From: Nemertoderma westbladi
Taxonomy: Eukaryota; Xenacoelomorpha; Nemertodermatida; Nemertodermatidae
Reading direction: 5' to 3'
Assembly (NCBI GenBank): GCA_032718475.1
Contig: JAUCBJ010008917.1
Location: 1 to 61,650, forward strand
DNA length: 61,650 bases
In this document: positions 55,433 to 61,650 of the stretch, piece after piece
How the letters are laid out: each line of letters opens with the position of its first letter
Numbering within the stretch: position 1 is the first letter of the stretch
Notes under the pieces: model-generated
Databases searched by the model: none
What the model saw: only the letters and a program-made list of their open reading frames with translations
Told to the model about the DNA's origin: nothing
Position numbers and translations under genes: made by a program

Positions 55433-56242
55433 TTCGGTAGTTGTAAGTCAAGTAAAGTGAGTGTCAAAGTATCGAGTTTTACCGTATTTATATCTAAACG
55501 GTACTAATTACAGTCTTATAAAATTAGCCTACCGGCTGATTTTATAGCAGATGGATAAAATTAGCCTAAACGGCCAATTTTACAGCAAATAAATGTCACG
55601 GAATAAGTATATAATAAAATTAGCCTAGCGGCCAATTTTATAACAAATAAATCGGATAACGATATGCGTTATCAAAAGGTAAATTAAATACAATAATACG
55701 GACTAATTCAGCAATGAACAAAGAAATCATACGGAATGCATAAATACTTGAGACAGTGGAACCCACAATAATTTTAACTAATACGGTAATGCCTAACTTA
55801 TTTATGCAACTTTTCGAACTCACCCACTCCAATAATTCTCCAGAAAAACAGATTCCCAGATACAAACCGAACGTGAACCTTTCCGTTTTTAACGTTGCGG
55901 ACGAAACGCGATTTTCCCAACCAAAGTTGTTGAGTTATCTATCTCCCAAACTTGCTAAACACGGTCTTGCTCCCGTTACAGCCTAGAAATGAGTTCTGAA
56001 TCCTGAAAAAACAAAAGAGTTAGGTTTTACTTTACGAAAATTTTGTACCGGTACAATATGGTATTTAAACCCTTTTAAACACCGGTATTCAATTCCAAAA
56101 TATTTTACACGCGGTTCAAATCTAATTTTATTTCAAAAAATTAGCACTTAGCTAATCAAATACAAATTTTTTACCTCAAAATACAAAATTTTTCAAAAAC
56201 TTTAGTCCTACCGAACCGTAGTTCAGTAAAACATATTCCTAC
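55433..56242 (-). other. BEL-like element 5' leader
   Basis: 810 bp between 5' LTR and the polyprotein ATG, without a long ORF in element sense. Contains the stem-loop cluster at 55519-55640. The base sequence next to the LTR (minus GTAGGAATATG) does not start with TGG, so the primer is unclear. An internal-tRNA primer is possible. Confidence 0.6.
55519..55640 (-). promoter_or_regulatory. Three related stem-loops in the BEL-like leader
   Basis: TAAAATTAGCC-TAC-CGGCTGATTTTA (55519-55545), TAAAATTAGCC-TAAAC-GGCCAATTTTA (55555-55582) and TAAAATTAGCC-TAGC-GGCCAATTTTA (55614-55640) each fold into an 11-bp stem with one mismatch or G-T pair and a short loop. Repetition with conserved stem and variable loop in the untranslated leader suggests an RNA structure such as a packaging or dimerisation signal. 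This is inference. Confidence 0.6.
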
Positions 56243-58151
56243 TAAATTGGAGAGATACGCCTATTCCTACTATCGGAAGAGACGGTAACAATACCTGCAA
56301 TATCCTACTGTAAAGTTTGTAAATCAAATCATAAATCCGACCTTCTCACCAAAACAGTAAACCCCAAGTAAGCGAATATATTGCAGTATCGATCTCTTTT
56401 AACCGGTGAGGCAGAAAACAGTCTACGAGCAGACAAACTTCGATAAAACAAAATCCCGCGCAGCGAATCCTAAAATCAGGCTGACTCACTGACGGACTAA
56501 GAGGCTCGTATACTTTGCCGCGGTGTGATTTATATGGTTGGGCAAAGGGACGCTAGTTAGGTGTAGAGCAGATTTGGAGATGTCTAACTAGCGAGCAAAG
56601 TGCAGTAAGGACGAAAGTTAATTTTATATATTTTGAGGTGTAAATAATTTCTAACGCGCGTGTGTTAATTCTGAACGGTCAAAGCAGTTTTGCTCCTTCA
56701 CATATATAATTACTGGGTACGGTGTGCATTTTACGAATATTCTAATTTTATAACTTGTAGGTCCAATACTCACGAATGATAAGGTTCCTTCCCCTCTTGC
56801 GTATTTCCAGGACTCAAATTCAGGCATAAGGTTAATACTACGCCCAGAATTCGGCAATTTTAGGTACCAGGTCCCTGATACTAAGAAGAGATGTGTTAGT
56901 TTACTACTGTAGGCGTACGGGTACTAATAGCTATCCTGGCTCCTATCTAGAATTTTAGTCACCCAGGTAGTCCGGGTAACTTCCTATTAGGGCGTTGGCG
57001 GGGACACGGTAGATGTTAGTATATCCCTGATAGCCTCAATTTATTTTGCGCCTAGCGTAAACTGCCCTACCGCCTGAACGGTACAATCCCAATTCAGGTG
57101 AAAACACAGCAACCCTCTAGCCTACAAGTTCTGATGTAATGGACACTGTTGTACGGCAAATAGTCGCACACACACCTGTACTTAGCAAGAGTTAAGCGTA
57201 CAGTTTGCTGCACCCTAACCAATGTGTATGCCTTGTACCGGTGTGCCTACGTCCTATCTGCGTACTAGTATCTGCTCTCTCTCCTCTCCCCCCCCCCCCG
57301 TAGGAATATGAAGGTCTACTGCGGTTTTCCCTGAATCAAGACAGTACAGTCCCTATGATGTAATTTTAGGCTTGCAGCGTGTCACTACGTCTACCTTTGA
57401 TCTTTTGGTCTTACACTTAGGTAGCAAGGATCGAACGCTGTCTAACCTTTCAGGCGATGGGCGAATAACTCTAAATGGTATTGCGGGTTGTCTCTCGTCT
57501 ACATTCCCGTGATGTTCCCGTTCATTGCTGCGGCCCGATCTCTAGCCGGCCATCCTGTCCCTGAGTTTATTCACCGTAGTGAAACCATAGTAAAACAGAA
57601 AGGCTGAGAGAATATTCTGACTTTATTACAGAAGACACAATTATAATACAATGTAATCTGAGAATAAACTAAGCACGACAGAATAAATCTGAGAATAGTG
57701 AAGTAATTGATAACTAATGAACGAATCGCACCTTTATATACTAAATTTGTGCCGCAATCAATCGAGAAAATTCTCGATTGTTCTATGAGTTCTAACAAGA
57801 TTTTAAAGATAGCTTATTGGTCCAGCTAATATATAACTTGCACGACATTGGTTACAATCAAATAACTACAGCCTTATTGGTACAGATAAATGCAATTAAT
57901 TTGTAGCGGTTAATTTAAATGAGTTGAAATTCTGCACAAAAAATAATTCGCACTTACTAGGATTCGAACTCGATACCTACTACACTTATAATTTCCAACG
58001 CTCTACCAACTGAGCTACTGAACCACCTGACCGATAGATGCATAATAGATAGAACCAATACGAATGAGAACTCAAAGCAATCTTTACAAAGTTAATTCGA
58101 ATAAAATAAAATTTTTGAAAATCCACGGCATTTAGGGAATATAATTCTATA
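56243..58151 (-). repeat. BEL-like 5' LTR (1909 bp)
   Basis: Partner of 41173-43083. It contains the tRNA-like segment at 57950-58028 (B box 57960-57971, A box 58000-58017, minus strand) and a poly(C) tract near 57289-57299 that is shorter than in the other LTR. Confidence 0.9.
57950..58028 (-). repeat. tRNA-like A/B-box segment in the 5' LTR
   Basis: Same sequence as 42882-42960. In the 5' LTR it lies near the upstream (element-sense) end of the LTR, so any Pol III transcript would run into the LTR body. Confidence 0.65.
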
Positions 58152-58801
58152 AATTATGTTTCATGTATTATTTGAATGAATGTTTTTTAGAAAGACTTTA
58201 GGGTGCCGTAAATTCAATTTGTACTTGCGACCGAAAACCCATCCCGTAATGACCTCAGGAACCTCAATTTGATAAATTAATGGGAATATAGCTTCGATAC
58301 AACAAATGGCCAGCACACAAGTATCACTTTGTTGCCTGCATAATATTGTTCCCCGAGAATGCCTCTGCCTCTCAGTTAACTTACCACGAGCTGTCAATCA
58401 GGAATACCTCGGAGTTTATTTTCTCAAAGAATTCAAAGTGCCGCTAACTACATAAAAGTGACATTTCTCAAAGAATTCAAAGTGCCTAAAAGCAGGAAAT
58501 CACTTTGAGATTCCCAACTAAAAGTGTCTACAAGAATTCAAAGCGGCCGTTGGGAGTAATGTAATGACTTTTAGACACTTTTAGAAAAACTTTGAGAAAA
58601 TCTCAAAGAACAGATGCACTTTGAGACCCCGACTGTATATTATATTAAATCGTTTACCTCAGTTCAGCATTTCCTTGGCATTCAATACTGCAGTCCCAAT
58701 GCTGCAGTCCGTAATAAGCCTAAATTATATTAAATCGTTTACCTCAGTTCGGCATTTCTGCTAGTCGCAGCCAGCATTACAAGGTTTCAAATTGCCGTGT
58801 C

Positions 58802-58815
58802 CTGGGCCCATAACC
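58802..58815 (-). promoter_or_regulatory. Copia primer-binding site for a tRNA-iMet fragment
   Basis: Plus-strand CTGGGCCCATAACC abuts the 5' LTR (starts 58816). It equals the anticodon stem-loop sequence of eukaryotic initiator tRNA-Met (CAT anticodon within), so the element RNA is complementary to that internal region rather than the tRNA 3' end. Drosophila copia is known to prime from a 5' half of tRNA-iMet in this way. Confidence 0.85.
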
Positions 58816-59075
58816 TGTTAGAAATATATGTTTCTCCAAGTCGAATCCACTGTTTTTAATAAAAAACTTCCAACATCATACCTTGCAGTATTAAGTAAAT
58901 ATAGTCAGTTATATATGAAATACAAACAATCATTACCGGTACCGCAACCCAACACCAAAAACACAATATGACAGAACAGCCTAACGGTACTACTGCAGAA
59001 CCAGACGGTAGGAGTCAGACAGTCAGATGATAGATAAAGGGTTCAATATAAAAGGGCGTTAGACGATTTCCAACA
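58816..59075 (-). repeat. Copia 5' LTR (260 bp)
   Basis: TGTTAG..CCAACA on the plus strand, paired with 35137-35397. A TATAAAAGGG word at about 59048-59057 lies on the plus strand, opposite to the polyprotein, so it is not an obvious sense promoter. Confidence 0.9.
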
Positions 59076-59107
59076 GATACTAGTAGTAGTAGTAATATGT
59101 TAATGTG
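59076..59107 (+). mobile_element. Remaining 3' tail of the interrupted LINE A and its target duplication
   Basis: GATAC (second copy of the copia target duplication) is followed by the TAGTAGTAGTAGT tail of LINE A, then AATATGTTAATGTG, the 14-bp partner of 34047-34060. This closes the outermost level of the nest. Confidence 0.85.
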
Positions 59108-59439
59108 CTGAGTGGATAAAATGATCAACCAGCAGATATTACATATCAGGTTTACTCAAGGCAATAATACGGGCCAATAAGACGTCACGAATCTCAGTAA
59201 GGCATCCTATCAATTCGAATATGGGTATAATTGCACTAGATGGCGTAAAAACCCTTACCAGAAAATAATTCAATAGGAATAATTAGTATTACACCGTAAC
59301 TGGTATTATATCAATAAAAAATGTAGTTTTGGACCAAAATTGTTAAAATAAGTAATCTAAAGGCAGAATTCATGAATGCAGCAACACTGACCTCAGCTGT
59401 GCAGCTCGCACATTCCTCCTTTTCTGGCTTCATCAGCTG

Positions 59440-59705
59440 CCTGCTCTGGTCTCTCCTACTCAAATCATCTGCTATGCCACCATCTGCCATACCAGCACCA
59501 CCACCCGTGACGCTTCCACCACAGTCCACCATGCCACTGCCACCACTCGAGATGACTCTGCCATTGCCACCTCCAGAGACACCACTGCCTCCGACCAGGA
59601 AGCTACCACCACCATCAGCAATGCCACCGCCACCACCCGCGATTCCACCGCCACCATCAGCGACGCCACCGCCACCACCCGCAACACCAACTCCACCGAT
59701 CAGGA
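59440..59705 (+). repeat. GC-rich minisatellite open on both strands (Pro-rich / Gly-rich)
   Basis: Degenerate CCACC(G/A)CCACC units. The plus strand reads as PPPPSATPPPPPATP-type proline-rich sequence, the minus as GGGGGIADGGGG-type glycine-rich sequence. No start or splice context favours either strand clearly, so I do not call a gene. Confidence 0.6.
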
Positions 59706-59819
59706 CGCCACCTCTCCCCGCTACTTTCCCACTCACATCCACCAAACAAGGGTCCTTCCTGACCCCTGTCCACGACACCAGGCTACCAAACTTGCAGGAG
59801 TCCCTCAAACCATCCGGGG

Positions 59820-60400
59820 TGGCAAGAATGAACTCCCCGGACCATCCTGTCACAGGCTGCTGGCTTGATGCCATCCCTGTCAGCTCTCTGGGACTGAAGC
59901 TGGCGGACTTCAGACGTTCTGTCGGATGGCCTCCATGGTCTTTGCTGCTCAAGGAGCCTCGGCAGACTTCCGCGCCACTCAATTTTGAACGACTTTTTGC
60001 CCCAGGCGCTCATCAGCTGTGGCATCCCCACTACACTTGAACCACTAGGCATGTTTCGGGGACGGGAAGCGAGTATATGGCGTCACCCTGGTCCCGTGGA
60101 GCCGCGCGCGGTTCCTCATATGGGAAGCGATGGTGGCAGACCCACTGACGACCAGCCACCTCGCCCAGACGATCTACGCCGGAGGCCGCACTGCAAAGCG
60201 GAAACTCTAAAGATCCGAAAGTACCTGGAACTCATGGACCAGGGATACCTCTTCCACCTGGTAGCCTACAAGACCTTGGGCTGCCCCGGCCCTGATACAT
60301 TCGAGTTCCACTCTGTTACCCAGGAGCCCCGATCTTCTCACCTGTTCGCGCTTTCAGACCTTCAGCAGTTTAACCTGCCAAATTTAGATGTCTTCTAGAT
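59820..60400 (+). pseudogene. C-terminal remnant of a retroelement ORF
   Basis: One frame reads HPVTGCWLDAIPVSSLGLKL. After a gap and frame change it continues LNDFLPQALISCGIPTTLEP.., KIRKYLELMDQGYLFHLVAY, KTLGCPGPDTFEF. This block order (AWLDALPIS.LGL.L, LND...AL..AGVP..LEP.GL, K..KY..L...Y.F.PVA.ETLG) is one I associate with a C-terminal region of widespread animal retroelement proteins. The middle zinc-binding part is deleted. The family name is uncertain. Confidence 0.45.
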
Positions 60401-60767
60401 TATAAATCGACTTTAGCCTATGACGAGTATTTGATACACTACATTAGCCGAAGCCAGTCTATGCGCGACCATTCACCCGCTGGATATACCCGGGAGACTG
60501 GATTCGGAAGCTTTGACCTTATTGCGGTGTAGGCCTACTGTATTATTCGACTGATTGTTAATATATAATTTCTGACAAATATTATTCACTTTCGGGAAAT
60601 ACTAACAGTTCCTTTAGGACGTGGCGCTCTAAATATGTAAACAGAGTTATGACTTCCCAGTGAAAAGTGCGCAAGCGTATCGCAAGCGTGCAACGCAGGC
60701 GTATCTCATGTGATTCGCAAGAGTTATGGCCCGACCCTTACGCAAGCGACCCACTTGAGTTATGTCC
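60401..60767. other. Non-coding, no feature recognised
   Basis: Unique-looking sequence leading into the satellite. No gene seen. Confidence 0.35.
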
Positions 60768-61075
60768 CATAAATATCGCAACAGCTTGCGTTCAGTCGCA
60801 TAGAACCCACTTGCGATTCACTTGTGATTTGCTTGCGACTTTCATGTGTTTCCATGCGTTCAGTCGCATATATATCGCAACTGCTTGCGTTCATTCGCAT
60901 AAATATCACAACAGCTTGCGTTCCGTCGCATAGAACCCACTTGCGATTCACTTGTGATTTGCTTGCGACTTACATGTGTTTCCATGCGTTCATTCGCATA
61001 AATATCGCAACAGCCTGCGTTCTGACGCATAGAACTCGCATGCGATTCACTTGTGACTTCTTTGCGTTGTGATAT
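60768..61075. repeat. Complex satellite of GCGTTCAGTCGCATA-type units
   Basis: Three higher-order units begin CATAAATATCGCAACAGC at 60768, 60898 and 60998 (second unit with one change). Each contains TTGCGTTC.GTCGCATAGAAC and ATTCACTTGTGATTTGCTTG; spacing is about 130 and 100 bp. TTGCG and CGCAA words recur throughout, so short inverted matches are abundant. Confidence 0.75.
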
Positions 61076-61529
61076 ATATATATTTATTATAATATATAAT
61101 ATATTTATAATATATTGCCAAATATATAAATAGAATTAATTTAGTGCCAATTATATTTATGCCTTGTCCGGATTTAATTATTATAAAATAGAACAAACAC
61201 AAACACAATCACTTTACTGAGTGTGTAATAATTTAAACTATCATTACCAATCAATCCCCAGTATAAAATGTGTCTCACGTAACAAAGCATTCTTTAATAA
61301 ACAATTATTTATTATAAACCATTTCAGAAGATTGTATAACCATATAAAATATAATAACACTAGAATTTGCATGCACAGTTGTTGTTACTCAATTACGACA
61401 CAGTTACTATAAAACAAATATAATACTTTATGGTTTGCATATTCAAGGGGTGCCCCAAAAATTGTAGCAATCGATTGATGCGAACGTTTCGGATTTAATT
61501 TCACTAAAAATTCACATAAATATTGTAGT
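61076..61529. other. Non-coding, no feature recognised
   Basis: AT-rich sequence including a TATATAT/TTATAAT stretch at 61070-61110. No gene. Confidence 0.35.
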
Positions 61530-61629
61530 CACGGTTCTTTTCCGTAATAAATTCGCCAAGGAGTTATTCATTTAAAATTATTATTAAACGAATAACTTCT
61601 TGGTCAATAAATTAAAGAAAAGAACCGTG
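61530..61629. repeat. 100-bp inverted repeat (possible mini-MITE)
   Basis: CACGGTTCTTTTC (61530-61542) pairs with GAAAAGAACCGTG (61617-61629), and inner segments (AAGGAGTTATTC.TTTAA / TTAAACGAATAACTTCTT) extend the pairing with mismatches. No clear target duplication. Confidence 0.65.
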
Positions 61630-61650
61630 AATATATTTAACTACGTTTAA

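Larger units (their letters stand above)
41173..58151 (-). mobile_element. 17-kb BEL/Pao-like LTR element lacking reverse transcriptase
   Basis: Two about 1910-bp LTRs flank 13.2 kb. The target duplication AATTA is at 41168-41172 and 58152-58156 (a 6-bp AATTAT reading is equally possible). Minus-strand order: 5' LTR, leader with three stem-loops, 2404-codon Gag-PR-IN polyprotein, 532- and 701-codon ORFs, AT-rich 3' region, 3' LTR. Family evidence is the Gag (DUF1759-like), DUF1758-like protease and BEL/Pao-type integrase with C-terminal DUF5641-like domain. The LTR ends read TA..TA rather than TG..CA, and I see no TGG-starting primer-binding site beside the 5' LTR. The element is very large for BEL/Pao and is very recent (about six LTR substitutions). 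Confidence 0.85.
39682..58635. mobile_element. TA-flanked DNA transposon (MITE-like, about 1.97 kb without nested BEL)
   Basis: The left end CAGTCGGGGTCTCAAAGTGC.. (39682-39727) and the right end (58590-58635) are identical inverted repeats over 46 bp, flanked by TA (39680-39681 and 58636-58637). A tandem duplicate of the copia leader at 58702-58757 (GTAATAAGCCTAAATTATAT) serves as an empty site and confirms the TA junction. TA duplication and CAGT ends fit the Tc1/mariner/pogo group. No transposase is found in 39728-41167 or 58157-58589. The right arm has sub-terminal repeats of TCAAAGAATTCAAAGTGCC. Confidence 0.85.
35137..59075 (-). mobile_element. Ty1/copia LTR retrotransposon (GalEa-like), split by a nested insertion
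   Basis: Both LTRs begin TGTTAG and end CCAACA on the plus strand. The 5-bp duplication GATAC is at 35132-35136 and 59076-59080, exactly inside the LINE 3' end. Without the nested DNA transposon the element is about 4.98 kb, typical of copia. The minus-strand polyprotein is uninterrupted and the primer-binding site matches the tRNA-iMet anticodon region, as in Drosophila copia and GalEa-type elements. The insertion in the leader (39682-58635) must impair transcription or reverse transcription of this copy. Confidence 0.9.

Noticed and set aside
59048-59057. TATA box of the copia promoter
   Set aside because: The canonical TATAAAAG reads on the plus strand, opposite to the polyprotein, so I do not call it as the sense promoter.

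Overview
The window is eukaryotic, most likely from a marine invertebrate, possibly an echinoderm or other deuterostome (low confidence). The reasons are the AT-rich background, intron/exon structure with GT..AG sites, frequent AGGCCTA/TACTGTA words, many poly(G)/poly(C) tracts, and a repeat fauna of BEL/Pao and Ty1/copia LTR elements, several LINEs, SINEs, piggyBac-, Harbinger- and TA-type DNA transposons. No prokaryotic genes, operons or CRISPR arrays are present. Left part (1-34 kb): the last three exons of a plus-strand single-pass membrane protein (1-4801) join in frame. They encode the second half of a von Willebrand A-like fold, a transmembrane helix, and a cytoplasmic tail with two PPxY motifs and a 14-residue tandem repeat. 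Two minus-strand exons (14487-14663 and 15242-15469) join in phase 0 into another single-pass membrane protein, possibly of the BRICHOS/ITM2 type. The rest is introns, intergenic DNA and mobile-element debris: MITEs with clear terminal inverted repeats (8657-9233, 10305-11152, 12539-13516), a minisatellite (11650-11975), several fragments of LINE family 'A', pieces of a second LINE 'B', and a Harbinger transposase pseudogene (31234-32055). Right part (34-59 kb) is a four-level nested insertion that can be read base by base. A 5'-truncated LINE A copy (14-bp target duplication, 34047-34060 and 59094-59107) is interrupted by a Ty1/copia element (LTRs 35137-35397 and 58816-59075, target duplication GATAC) with an uninterrupted 1365-codon polyprotein. 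Its leader is interrupted by a TA-flanked DNA transposon with identical 46-bp terminal inverted repeats (39682-58635). That transposon is interrupted by a 17-kb BEL/Pao-like element (LTRs 41173-43083 and 56243-58151, target duplication AATTA). LTR divergence counted by eye (about 3 substitutions in 260 bp for copia, about 6 in 1910 bp for BEL) agrees with the nesting order. The 17-kb BEL-like element is the most unusual object. Its 2404-codon polyprotein has Gag (DUF1759-like), zinc knuckles, protease and a complete integrase, but no recognisable reverse transcriptase or RNase H. Repetitive low-complexity sequence with three 53-residue repeats lies where those domains should be. Two further long ORFs (532 and 701 codons, overlapping at ATGGTAA) sit downstream; the second has three zinc knuckles. 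A 19-bp motif occurs twelve times across the element in one orientation, in coding and non-coding DNA, and is translated in two different frames. Three stem-loops lie in the leader and a tRNA-like A/B-box sequence lies in each LTR. The final 2.5 kb holds a proline/glycine-type minisatellite, a degenerate retroelement C-terminus, a GCGTTCAGTCGCATA-type satellite and a terminal 100-bp inverted repeat.
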